Shown here: piece by piece, positions 10,986-22,869 of the stretch
Layout: every line of letters starts with the position of its first letter
Position numbering within the stretch: the stretch's first letter is position 1
Assembly: GCA_032622095.1 (NCBI GenBank)
Contig: CP136069.1
Span: 6,000,976-6,064,975 of the forward strand
Origin: Siphonodentalium dalli
Lineage: Eukaryota; Mollusca; Scaphopoda; Gadilida; Siphonodentaliidae
DNA: 64,000 bases
Direction of reading: 5' to 3'
The notes under the pieces: model-generated
Databases searched by the model: none
Told to the model about the DNA's origin: nothing
The model's input: the letters and a program-made list of their open reading frames with translations, nothing else
Translations under genes and position numbers: made by a program

Positions 10986-11281
10986 TTTGTATTTAATTTA
11001 TGACGCCACTTGATCAATCGATAATTCCACAATAAGATTATGAATATTAGTTCTATGGAGGGGATCCTACATCACGCACTCAGATTCTGATGCATGGTCG
11101 ATTGTGAAAAAGTCCACACTGTAAGAGGGTTACATATATACTATTATCTTATTATGTCCACGAGCATTTTAGAAAATCTTTATTTGGTAATATTATCTAT
11201 ATTAATGACATAATGTGCTGCATGCATGGGCTAGTCTCAAATTCTCGGCAGATTTTGTGAAAATAAATAAGAATACATTCA
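10986..11281. other. Unassigned spacer
   Basis: No feature recognised. Confidence 0.4.
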
Positions 11282-11350
11282 ACTTTTTATGGGGATAAAT
11301 CATCAAACAGCTATAATATAGCTGTTTGATGATTTATCCCCATAAAAAGT
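11282..11350. repeat. Perfect 34-bp-arm hairpin
   Basis: Arms 11282-11315 and 11317-11350 are exact reverse complements separated by a single A. The left arm starts ACTTTTTATGGGGATAAATC. A perfect inverted repeat with a one-base spacer is unusual and extrudes easily. It could be a recent foldback insertion, a template-switch product or the precursor of a small hairpin RNA. Confidence 0.9.
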
Positions 11351-11661
11351 ATATTATACATATAGGAAATGAAGGTAGTGGTGTGTGTTATTGAGTGATA
11401 CGGCGCGATGGTCGTTGTTGTCACACTTAGTGAGAACCGCTTCACAAACCCACTGCATTCATTTATGAAATATTATCAATGTCTATCTCTTGTCCATCTG
11501 CTCACAGTGTGGGCTGGATCGATAGATATATCAAAATAAGAAATGTTTCACATTGAGTAATAGAAATAAATTGATTGAAAATATATTTAGGATAGCGGGT
11601 GCACAGTAGAGAGAATAGTGTGAGGTGGCATTTCAAACGTTTGGATGAGTCTGGTATGCAG

Positions 11662-11900
11662 TATCGCACACTATTTGCATACTGTATTACTATAATTACA
11701 GTAGAAGTGGAGTCCCCGGTGTTAAGTGTTTTGCTTATTGCACACTATTTGCATACTGTATTGCTATAATTACAGTAGAAGTGGAGTCCCTGGTGTTAAG
11801 TGTTTTGCTTATTGCACACTATTTGCATACTGTATTGCTATAATTACAGTAGAAGTGGAGTCCCCGGTGTTAAGTGTTTTGCTTATCGCACACTCTGTAC
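11662..11900. repeat. 74-bp tandem repeat, about three copies
   Basis: Units start near 11662, 11736 and 11810, with a partial fourth at 11884. They are nearly identical around GTAGAAGTGGAGTCCCCGGT. The period is not a multiple of three. Confidence 0.93.
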
Positions 11901-12134
11901 GTACTATATACCATTGACTCAATGCGTCAGTTGATAAGTTTAAAGTGTAGGGTCAAGGGTCAAATCAAGCTGCAAGGCGGAGTCCGCTCTCCTCGCTGCG
12001 CTGTTCCGACCGCTGCCATCACGTATCTTTTCGTAATTAAACATTTCTTTTTTATGTGTTTTGTCAGTTTTAATTCATTCTGGCTTGATCTGAGAGGGTG
12101 TAAGATACATCATAACCATATATTTAGGAATTTA

Positions 12135-15100
12135 CAAACAATATTCATCTAATGGACTACGATAACCTGTAACTATATTTGCGAGTAACTGCTTGTCCAG
12201 TGGAAGACGATACTCTGTAACTATATGGATGTATGACTACTCGTACAGCGGACAACGATAGCATTCAACTACTCATCCAATGTACTACGATAACCTGTAA
12301 CTATATGGATGTATGACTACTCGTACACCGTCCAACGATAGCATTCAACTACTCATCCAATGTGCTACGATAACCTGTAACTATATGGATGTATGACTAC
12401 TCGTACAGCGGCCAACGATAGCATTCAACTACTCATCCAATGTACTACGATAACCTGTAACTATATGGATGTATGACAACTCGTACAGCGGCCAACGATA
12501 GCATTCAACTACTCATCCAATGTACTACGATAATCTGTAACTATATGGATGTATGACTACTCGTACAGCGGCCAACGATAGCATTCAACTACTCATCCAA
12601 TGTACTACGATAACCTGTATCTATATGGATGTATGACTACTCGTACAGCGGCCAACGATAGCATTCAACTACTCATCCAATGTACTACGATAATCTGTAA
12701 CTATATGGATGTATGATTACTCGTACAGCGGCCAACGATAGCATTCAACTACTCATCCAATGTACTACGATAATCTGTAACTATATGGATGTATGACTAC
12801 TCGTACAGCGGACAACGATAGCATTCAACTACTCATCCAATGTACTACGATAACCTGTAACTATATGGATGTATGACTACTCGTACACCGTCCAACGATA
12901 GCATTCAACTACTCATCCAATGTGCTACGATAACCTGTAACTATATGGATGTATGACTACTCGTACAGCGGCCAACGATAGCATTCAACTACTCATCCAA
13001 TGTACTACGATAACCTGTAACTATATGGATGTATGACAACTCGTACAGCGGCCAACGATAGCATTCAACTACTCATCCAATGTACTACGATAATCTGTAA
13101 CTATATGGATGTATGACTACTCGTACAGCGGCCAACGATAGCATTCAACTACTCATCCAATGTACTACGATAACCTGTAACTATATGGATGTATGACTAC
13201 TCGTACAGCGGCCAACGATAGCATTCAACTACTCATCCAATGTACTACGATAATCTGTAACTATATGGATGTATGATTACTCGTACAGCGGCCAACGATA
13301 GCATACAACTACTCATCCAATGTACTACGATAATCTGTAACTATATGGATGTATGACAACTCGTACACCGGCCAACGATAGCATTCAACTACTCATCCAA
13401 TGTACTACGATAACCTGTATCTATATGGATGTATGACTACTCGTACACCGGCCAACGATAGCATTCAACTACTCATCCAATGTACTACGATACTCTGTAT
13501 CTATATGGATGTATGACTACTCGTACACCGGCCAACGATAGCATTCAACTACTCATCCAATGTACTACGATAACATGTAACTATATGGATGTATGACTAC
13601 TCGTACAGCGGCCAACGATAGCATTCAACTACTCATCCAATGTGCTACGATAACCTGTATCTATATGGATGTATGACTACTCGTACAGCGGCCAACGATA
13701 GCATTCAACTACTCATCCAATGTACTACGATAACCTGTAACTATATGGATGTATGATTACTCGTACAGCGGCCAACGATAGCATTCAACTACTCATCCAA
13801 TGTGCTACGATAACCTGTATCTATATGGATGTATGACTACTCGTACAGCGGCCAACGATAGCATTCAACTACTCATCCAATGTACTACGATAACCTGTAA
13901 CTATATGGATGTATGACTACTCGTACAGCGGCCAACGATAGCATTCAACTACTCATCCAATGTACTACGATAACCTGTATCTATATGGATGTATGACTAC
14001 TCGTACAGCGGACAACGATAGCATTCAACTACTCATCCAATGTACTACGATAACCTGTATCTATATGGATGTATGACTACTCGTACAGCGGCCAACGATA
14101 GCATTCAACTACTCATCCAATGTACTACGATAACCTGTATCTATATTTGCGAGTAACTGCTTGTCCAGTGGAAGACGATAATCTGTAACTATATGGATGT
14201 ATGACTACTCGTACAGCGGCCAACGATAGCATTCAACTACTCATCCAATGTACTACGATAACCTATAACTATATGGATGTATGACTACTCGTACAGCGGC
14301 CAACGATAGCATTCAACTACTCATCCAATGTACTACGATAACCTGTAACTATATGGATGTATGACAACTCGTACAGCGGCCAACGATAGCACTCAACTAC
14401 TCATCCAATGTACTACGATAATCTGTAACTATTTGATGTATGACTACTCGTACACCGTCCAACGATAGCATTCAACTACTCATCCAATGTACTACGATAA
14501 CCTATAACTATATGGATGTATGACTACTCGTACAGCGGCCAACGATAGCATTCAACTACTCATCCAATGTACTACGATAACCTGTAACTATATGGATGTA
14601 TGACAACTCGTACAGCGGCCAACGATAGCACTCAACTACTCATCCAATGTACTACGATAATCTGTAACTATTTGATGTATGACTACTCGTACACCGTCCA
14701 ACGATAGCATTCAACTACTCATCCAATGTACTACGATAACCTGTATCTATATGGATGTATGACTACTCGTACAGCGGCCAACGATAGCATTCAACTTCTC
14801 ATCCAATGTACTACGATAACCTGTATCTATATGGATGTATGACTACTCGTACAGCGGCCAACGATAGCATTCAACTACTCATCCAATGTACTACGATAAC
14901 CTGTATCTATATGGATGTATGACTACTCGTACAGCGGCCAACGATAGCATTCAACTACTCATCCAATGTACTACGATAACCTGTATCTATATGGATGTAT
15001 GATTACTCGTACAGCGGCCAACGATAGCATTCAACTACTCATCCAATGTACTACGATAACCTGCATCTATATGGATGTATGATTACTCGTACACCGGCCA

Positions 15101-17386
15101 ACGATAGCATTCAACTACTCATCCAATGTACTACGATAACCTGTATCTATATGGATGTATGACTACTCGTACAGCGGCCAACGATAGCATTCAACTACTC
15201 ATCCAATGTACTACGATAACCTGTATCTATATGGATGTATGATTACTCGTACAGCGGCCAACGATAGCATTCAACTACTCATCCAATGTACTACGATAAC
15301 CTGTATCTATATGGATGTATGACTACTCGTACAGCGGCCAACGATAGCATTCAACTACTCATCCAATGTACTACGATAACCTGTATCTATATGGATGTAT
15401 GATTACTCGTACAGCGGCCAACGATAGCATTCAACTACTCATCCAATGTACTACGATAACCTGTATCTATATGGATGTATGACTACTCGTACACCGGCCA
15501 ACGATAGCATTCAACTACTCATCCAATGAACTACGATAACCTGTATCTATATGGATGTATGACTACTCGTACAGCGGCCAACGATAGCATTCAACTACTC
15601 ATCCAATGTACTACGATAACCTGTATCTATATGGATGTATGACTACTCGTACACCGGCCAACGATAGCATTCAACTACTCATCCAATGTACTACGATAAC
15701 CTGTAACTATATGGATGTATGACTACTCGTACAGCGGCCAACGATAGCATTCAACTACTCATCCAATGTACTACGATAACCTGTAACTATATGGATGTAT
15801 GACAACTCGTACAGCGGCCAACGATAGCATTCAACTACTCATCCAATGTACTACGATAACCTGTATCTATATGGATGTATGACTACTCGTACACCGGCCA
15901 ACGATAGCATTCAACTACTCATCCAATGTACTACGATAACCTGTATCTATATGGATGTATGACTACTCGTACAGCGGCCAACGATAGCATTCAACTACTC
16001 ATCCAATGTACTACGATAACCTGTATCTATATGGATGTATGACTACTCGTACACCGGCCAACGATAGCATTCAACTACTCATCCAATGTACTACGATAAC
16101 CTGTATCTATATGGATGTATGACTACTCGTACAGCGGCCAACGATAGCATTCAACTACTCATCCAATGTACTACGATAACCTGTATCTATATGGATGTAT
16201 GACTACTCGTACAGCGGCCAACGATAGCATTCAACTACTCATCCAATGTGCTACGATAACCTGTATCTATATGGATGTATGACTACTCGTACAGCGGCCA
16301 ACGATAGCATTCAACTACTCATCCAATGTACTACGATAACCTGTATCTATATGGATGTATGACTACTCGTACAGCGGACAACGATAGCATTCAACTACTC
16401 ATCCAATGTACTACGATAACCTGTATCTATATGTGCGAGTAACTGCTTGTCCAGTGGAAGACGATAATCTGTAACTATTTGATGTATGACTACTCGTACA
16501 CCGGCCAACGATAGCATTCAACTACTCACCCAATGTACTACGATAACCTGTAACTATATGTGCGAGTAACTGCTTGTCCAGTGGAAGACGATAATCTGTA
16601 ACTATATGGATGTATGACTACTCGTACACCGGCCAACGATAGCATTCAACTACTCATCCAATGTACTACGATAACCTGTATCTATATGTGCGAGTAACTG
16701 CTTGTCCAGTGGAAGACGATAATCTGTAACTATTTGATGTATGACTACTCGTACACCGGCCAACGATAGCATTCAACTACTCACCCAATGTACTACGATA
16801 ACCTGTAACTATATGTGCGAGTAACTGCTTGTCCAGTGGAAGACGATAATCTGTAACTATTTGATGTATGACTACTCGTACACCGGCCAACGATAGCATT
16901 CAACTACTCATCCAATGTACTACGATAACCTGTAACTATATGTGCGAGTAACTGCTTGTCCAGTGGAAGACGATAATCTGTAACTATTTGATGTATGACT
17001 ACTCGTACACCGGCCAACGATAGCACTCAACTACTCATCCAATGTACTACGATAACCTGTAACTATATGGATGTATGACAACTCGTACAGCGGCCAACGA
17101 TAGCATTCAACTACTCATCCAATGTACTACGATAACCTGTATCTATATGGATGTATGACAACTCGTACACCGGCCAACGATAGCATTCAACTACTCATCC
17201 AATGTACTACGATAACCTGTATCTATATGGATGTATGACTACTCGTACAGCGGCCAACGATAGCATTCAACTACTCATCCAATGTACTACGATAACCTGT
17301 ATCTATATGGATGTATGACAACTCGTACAGCGGCAAACGATAGCATTCAACTACTCATCCAATGTACTACGATAATCTGTAACTAT
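12135..17386. repeat. 80-bp satellite array
   Basis: About 65 units of 80 bp, typically TCGTACAGCGGCCAACGATA followed by GCATTCAACTACTCATCCAA and two further 20-base blocks. The monomer looks dimeric: ACGATA-containing segments of about 46 and 34 bp alternate. A variant with GCGAGTAACTGCTTGTCCAG sits at 12181, 14149 and five times at 16435-16944, where a 127-bp higher-order unit (80 plus 47) repeats. At the left end a block of seven monomers (12241-12800) recurs at 12801-13360. No frame stays open throughout. Confidence 0.97.
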
Positions 17387-17390
17387 ATTT

Positions 17391-17839
17391 GTGACCCGCC
17401 ATATCAAATCCAGTCGTAAGTCGGGATTTTTTTTACCCTGTGCCAATGCATTCTCTTATATATGCGAGTCGACAATAGGTCGCCTCGCATATATAAGAGA
17501 ATGCATTGGCCTAACAATTTTAATAATTTTTTCTTGTATTCTTTAACAATTTTATAATTTCACCCATACAGAGCCCCAGACAAACATGAGCAGACGACAC
17601 CCTTCTATATGCTTCTATATATATGTGTGGGGCTCCCTGCAGGGTAATGGATGTTTTTTATTTTATGTCCTAAAAATTGTAAGAAACATTTATTTAAAAA
17701 ACATGATAAAAAATTGTTAGGCCAATGCATTCTCTTATATATGCGAGGCGACCTATGGTCGACTCGCATATATAAGAGAATGCATTGGCACAGGGTAAAA
17801 AAATCCTGACTTTCGACTGGATTTGATATGGCGGGTCAC
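17391..17839 (+). mobile_element. GTGACCC MITE, copy 2 (full length)
   Basis: A 449-bp element with termini GTGACCCGCCATATCAAATC, palindromic modules at 17443-17509 and 17722-17788, and the standard interior. It sits at the right edge of the 80-bp satellite. ATTT occurs on both sides (17387-17390 and 17840-17843), consistent with a 4-bp target duplication. Satellite-like GTGTAACTAC continues only briefly after it. Confidence 0.9.
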
Positions 17840-18252
17840 ATTTGTGTAACTACATAGGTGTGTAACTACTCTGTGTACTTAACATATACATGTATGCTTT
17901 ATACTGTTATCGCCTGATTAAAAAAGTACATTACCGATGAATAATCAACCGTTCTACAGTCTACTATCTTTTTTTGTTGACTTCTATAGATAGCCGTGGG
18001 TTCACGCCTTCCAGTCGATCCATCACGCTGGTTTTTCATCTGCCTGCTCGTTGTGCCGGTGTGGTGCTTGCGGACCTTGCCATAAGTTATCAGATCTGAC
18101 ATCCCCTTTGCCATATTGGCATAAAACATAAAACCAAGTTTAAAATGCATATAGACAGTTCAGAATAATGAATAATGATTTGTAACCGACAACAGTCTTA
18201 TATTAAAAACAAATTAGTGATTTGCTCACATTATGTACCAAACTACATGCAG
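17840..18252. other. Unassigned spacer
   Basis: No conserved frame or repeat recognised after the short TGTAACTAC-like transition. Confidence 0.4.
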
Positions 18253-18637
18253 GGTTACCTCCCTTGATGACTCGGTAAGACCGCTGCTACCGGCGACATT
18301 TCACCCACATTTGATGGACTTCCGTGATATTAAAATATATATAAGCGAACAGAGCAACATGCTGCCCTTGTTAAGCACACAAAATATCGAACACAATTTG
18401 TATAAATTTTGGACCTTATGTTTGAAAAGTTCCACTAAAACCAAAGAACTATATTTAGAAACGGTGTGATTCGGTTCTCCGATTATTTTATCACCACAAA
18501 AGTATAAACGCACGTGTACGACATTGTCACAACTCGAACGGCAAGTCAAACACAAGAGTTCTAATTTGCTGCAATTTTGACGAATAGCTTGCGAAAATCG
18601 TCAACAAAACTACCGCACTGATTTTCCATTCTGTCAT

Positions 18638-19107
18638 TAACATCACCGATGTATACTGTTGGCCAAATTATAGAAATCCATGGTCCTATGTAGGTTTTAT
18701 AAATAGATAATTGTTTTTTCCGGTTATTTTGGGACGCGTTAAAGTTGTACTGCGACCCCGAGCTCGGTAAAAGCTATAGTTGGAATGTCCAAGTTCGTGA
18801 AAGTTCTATTGACTATGCCGATGATTTGAGAAGCTTTATTGTTTTAGGATATTGTAGGAAGACTAATCTGGCCATGTCAAATTGAGCTATAGCGATGGGA
18901 TATCTCGCAGAACAACACATTTCGGGTTTTCGTGGGGTGTGTATTCGCTGGGTGTCTTATGGTTGCAGTATATAACTACATGTATTATTTAACGGAATTC
19001 TGAGGCGGTGCATTCATGTAACCAATATAATTTATATTATAATTTATATTTATGGCTATTAATATGATGTTGGTTACCATTCCTGACTATGGTTTTCTTG
19101 TAATGTT
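18638..19107 (+). repeat. Dispersed repeat DR-G, copy in R557
   Basis: Shares AAAGTTGTACTGCGACCC and a right-hand end around GGTTTTCTTGTA with 31291-31639. Left ends differ while right ends agree, a pattern often produced by 5'-truncated retroposition, though no poly-A tail is seen. Confidence 0.6.
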
Positions 19108-19154
19108 TTAGTGTGGGAATTGTTCTCAAAGCACACAGAAAATTTGACTTTGGA

Positions 19155-19608
19155 GGTTACAGTGAAGTAATTCGATTGGTAGCGCCCTCCAACGGATTTT
19201 GGACCAAGATGCAGGAGAGAATTAAAAAAATTCTGGGCTCTGGTTGGTTAATAGTAGTTTCGATATTTAAACATATAAAATACATGCAATCACTCCTCTT
19301 GAAATTTCAGACTCCAAACAAAACATTGGCACATCGTAAAACACGTGGTTCCTAGATTTAATTTTTTTGGTGTGAGGTAAAAAATGTCAATATTTTTTTC
19401 ATGCAATTCTGACTCTCGATTATAAATCCCAAATTTAAAGGTACATTCCATGCTCGACGATATGATTTTTTTTTTCATGCAAAAACTTTGCGCAGATGTC
19501 AATTCCGGTGACCATGTACTCATTTATCACAATTCTTGGATAGTCAGGGCTGCAGGCCATTATATGTTAACACTGAGGCCTATGGGAAATAATTACTTCA
19601 CTGTAACC
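19155..19608 (+). mobile_element. GGTTAC MITE, copy 1
   Basis: A 454-bp element with termini GGTTACAGTGAAGTAATT and their complement at the right end. TGGA precedes it and is repeated after it. Uninterrupted R557 copies have no insertion here, supporting a 4-bp duplication. The interior matches 26744-27318 (for example ACACTGAGGCCTATGG near the right end). Non-coding. Confidence 0.85.
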
Positions 19609-19920
19609 TGGAGCGATCGTGTTTCGCCATTTTTGCTGGAAAATCCCATGCTAAATATAGAAACACGGACTAGTACCCAGCCGGTAACAGAGTCAGAAAG
19701 GAAGCATGACTGGTGCGCTCTGCATGGTAGAGATTGATTATGTACGTGGTGGCAGCCGCGCATCAGGTTAGCGTGACAGGGGACTGAACTCTGTCTTGCA
19801 TTTTGGGGTCAAATACATGAACGTACTACCACAACGCCGCTGAATATTAATCGGACACCCAACAGTAAAATCTCCATTTGCTCAATGATAACGCATCGAT
19901 TGGCGGGGTAATGTACAAGC

Positions 19921-20164
19921 CTTGAAATAGTGTGCCTGTTATTTGCAGAATGAGGTCCCCAGAGGGCGAATTTAGTGATGCTACCTCACATAGCGGGCTA
20001 GCATCACCAAATTCACCCTCTTGGGACCTCATTCTGCTTACACCTCAGCAGAATGACGTTCCCAGAGGGTGAATTTGGTGATGCTAGCCCGCTATGCGGG
20101 GTAGCATCACTAAATTCACCCTCTGGGGACCTCATTCTGCAAATGACAGACACACTATTTCAAG
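19921..20164. mobile_element. Foldback element FB-A, core-less double hairpin
   Basis: Two FB-A palindromes lie back to back (about 19946-20038 and 20050-20140) with the 215-bp core missing. Outer termini CTTGAAATAGTGTG pair across the element. A 14-bp direct repeat, GCGGGGTAATGTAC, flanks it at 19903-19916 and 20165-20178; it is offset by four bases on the left and may be a target duplication. Confidence 0.85.
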
Positions 20165-20178
20165 GCGGGGTAATGTAC

Positions 20179-20410
20179 TTTAGATGACAAGCCGACGTTT
20201 ATCCAGATGCGCATTGGACGACCATTAAGCATTGTATAGTGACTGATGAACGACCCGACTCATCCAGCCCCCGAATTAAGTACCTGCATCAAACCGAGCG
20301 CAACACGATCCACCGTGTATTGTGGATGAACCCGATGGAATTTATCGCAGTTATGCTGTCCAGATGGAGTGTGGGGTGATCAATATCTCACAAGAAAGAT
20401 ATACCAGTGT
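20179..20410. other. Unassigned spacer
   Basis: No recognisable element or gene. Confidence 0.4.
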
Positions 20411-20530
20411 TGTCGGTCGCTAAAGCTCACCCAGCGTCGCTATCCGCTTATACATTCACACCTCCATTGTACGTCGCTAAAGCTCACCCAGCGTCGTTAA
20501 TCGCTTATATATTAACACAACCAGAGTCAA
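20411..20530 (+). repeat. 57-bp tandem duplication, locus 1
   Basis: Two units 57 bp apart contain GCTAAAGCTCACCCAGCGTC (20419 and 20476). A related pair, also 57 bp apart, lies at 25465 and 25522. One plus frame stays open and reads KAHPASLSAYTFT-like residues, but differences between the loci change amino acids freely, so coding is not supported. Confidence 0.75.
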
Positions 20531-20659
20531 TCGTCACCCTCGTCGAATCGGCTTACCTATTTCAGACTCGTCTGTACACAGTAACCATATTGCCGACGGA
20601 CTACTTTAAATTTGAATATCCCGAGGATTGTCGGAGTAGAACGAAGTATTTTTAGTTCC

Positions 20660-21084
20660 GTAAACTGGGAATTCCCAAATCTATTTCTGCATTCATGCCG
20701 GCGGTGTTTGTATTTCTCCTATTCGTGTAACAATTTTTAGCGAATATAATTGATGATACCGATACCGGTTTGATTTTTTGTGAAATTGTGTGAATATGTT
20801 CCCATTTCCATCGTGTTTCTTTTACGAAAATTTCACAACACTCTATAATACAAAATCCAAAAACACGGTATCGTCTATAAATTCAATGACATTGCTGGTC
20901 CAGCAAAGTCATGGTATTTAAATTAAAATTACAAAATATGCCTAACATGTTGAAAATTTCCACATAATCCAGACTAGATTAAATATGTATGCCAAATTCA
21001 ATCAGAAAATGTTCTGAATAAGAGGGAAGCTGCCAACACTCAAAGCTTGGGATCAAGAATGGCTGAGAAAAAATTACGCAGTAC
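20660..21084. other. Unassigned intergenic DNA
   Basis: No feature recognised. Confidence 0.4.
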
Positions 21085-21093
21085 CAGTTGTTG

Positions 21094-21231
21094 TAGTCCA
21101 ACAAATTAGACTATTCGGGTTAAGATATATTTTAATATTTTGACATTTACGATTATCTTAACCCTTAAGAGGTCTGTAAACGTCCAAATATTAAAATTCC
21201 TCTTAATCGGAAAGTCTAATTTGTTGGACTA
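21094..21231. mobile_element. 138-bp foldback MITE with 9-bp target duplication
   Basis: Termini TAGTCCAACAAATTAGACT match exactly in inverted orientation and weaker pairing continues to the centre. CAGTTGTTG occurs immediately on both sides (21085-21093 and 21232-21240), giving a clean 9-bp duplication. Eight- to nine-base duplications occur in hAT, Merlin and Mutator groups; the termini do not decide between them. Confidence 0.88.
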
Positions 21232-21240
21232 CAGTTGTTG

Positions 21241-22140
21241 TTGTTGATGATGATGTCCCCCATTGAATTGTCAAGGCACCTCTGGTAGAGTAGAATTAGT
21301 TGTCGTCCTTAAGAATAATCCTCCACGAATATTTTGAATATTGCGACACTCGTTGATCCTCAAAACAAGCTGCACATCCGTAGCCTTATATATATCAGTA
21401 TTTACAACTATATACCTTAAGTATACTGTATATTAGTAAGTGGCACCCTAGGGATCACACTGTGACCGTTGTTTGAGTATTGCAATTCTCACTCGGTGGA
21501 TTTTTCTAGAGATGTTCTCAGCTGCATAGTTATATGTGGTTGGTTGTATAGGTTCGTCAAATTTGTACTCCAACTAGAGCGACTGTTTTTTGTCGACCAG
21601 ATAGTGTCATCTGTTGAGAAGATGAGACTCGTACAGTCGGATACAAGCAATCCAGTACACCAAGAGAAACAAATTATTTCGTCAGTCAAGAAGTTGAAAC
21701 TAACACAAAAACCAAATCCCCCAATAATATTTTGGCAAAGCTGAAAGCATAACCCCTATGTCACCCGAGAACTGCAAACAAAATTGACCAAATTGCCCTC
21801 TGTGTCAAGTTTTTAAACAATTGACGGAAAAATGTAGGAATACAAGTTCAGATAAAGTTTTGCATGTTGCGAAAAAAAGTCGTGAGGGGGATAATTCCAC
21901 AAAAAAAGTAAGACGGACCTCATTATCACAAGTGCATGGATTACCTTGGTACTAAATATACTATAAAAAACTATATCAACAAATTTGACAAACAAATGTA
22001 GGAATATAATCTCATACAAAATTATGCACATGACGGTCATGACCACATAGAAGAAAACTAGTTTTCACCCTTATTTGAACTGATTGTTTGAAAAATTGCC
22101 CCTCAATTAAATATCACAACATAAATTCAGGAAAGACGCA
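21241..22140. other. Unassigned intergenic DNA
   Basis: Contains a 91-codon plus-strand frame (21469-21744) with no recognised domain. No tandem repeat or hairpin seen. Confidence 0.4.
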
Positions 22141-22149
22141 ATGTGAAAC

Positions 22150-22335
22150 ATACTGAGAACCTGGTGTGGATTGAACAGCGGTGGGGTCTCAAGCCTATCT
22201 ACCCCGTCACATTAGAAAATGCCATTAAATGGCATACATTGTAAGTATAATGTACATCATAAATCATACATGTAGCTTGAGGATGGAAGTGATCCATCAT
22301 ACTGCCATTCAATTCAACCAGGCCCGGCCCTCTAG
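22150..22335 (-). repeat. Dispersed repeat DR-T, copy 1
   Basis: Shared with 37485-37640, for example GCTTGAGGA, GAAGTGATCCAT and AATTCAACCAGG. On the minus strand GTTCAATCC resembles a polymerase III B box, hinting at a SINE, but no A box is found at the right distance. Confidence 0.6.
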
Positions 22336-22584
22336 TTTCATGTATCTTTCCATCTCTGACTGAATGTCCTCGGAATAAATTATAAACTGTTTTTGCAGTC
22401 GCCTAAACTTGACCCATGTAAAAGACTAAAACTCTAGCGAGTAATATACAATGACAGAAAACCTGGACTTGACAACCAATGACATGAGGTCAGCAATACC
22501 ATGGTACTACATGTAGTACCCAGTATATACTTAAGAAGAAAGTTCCAATAATTGTCTCCAAGTTTATCATCCACATTCATTACT

Positions 22585-22830
22585 TTAGCCAACAACATCT
22601 AGGTTATCACAGTACATGCAGGTAATGGTCGCAGGATAATTGGATGGTTGGGTTTTTAGCCCTTCAAGAATTGGTTCAAGAATATCATCTATCTTTACAT
22701 ATCTATAAATGTTTGGTAACCTTTCGCGCAATTCCAAATATATATTTGGTTTATCTGGATTTTTCAAGACCAATTGACTATTCTGAACTGCAGGCATTGC
22801 TGTAGTTGCTTGATGGTGGCAGGAGTACAT
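22585..22830 (-). pseudogene. Possible RecQ-like helicase fragment
   Basis: An 81-codon open stretch on the minus strand. The central part (NPDKPNIYLELRERLPN, then DDILEPILEGLK and YPATIT) resembles the linker and start of the second RecA-like domain in animal RecQ/WRN-type helicases, where a 'PDKPNI' segment precedes a stretch that positions motif IV. Walker A and DEAH motifs are not in this window. It ends in a stop soon after the motif IV region, so it is either a single exon with unrecognised splice sites or, more likely, a stranded fragment. Recognition is from memory of family patterns; an HMM search would decide. Confidence 0.4.
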
Positions 22831-22869
22831 GTTGAATTTTTCTTACATTAAAACATGTAGGGGCCCGTT

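Larger units (their letters stand above)
18253..19736 (+). repeat. Dispersed repeat R557, copy C, split by two insertions
   Basis: R557 sequence occupies 18253-18637, 19108-19154 and 19609-19736. The breaks fall where copies A and B are continuous, so two separate elements (about 18638-19107 and 19155-19608) inserted into this copy. Confidence 0.8.

Noticed and set aside
12135-17386. CRISPR array
   Set aside because: Repeats are contiguous with no unique spacers, no cas genes are present, and the context is eukaryotic. The same applies to the 63-bp, 60-bp and 48-bp arrays.
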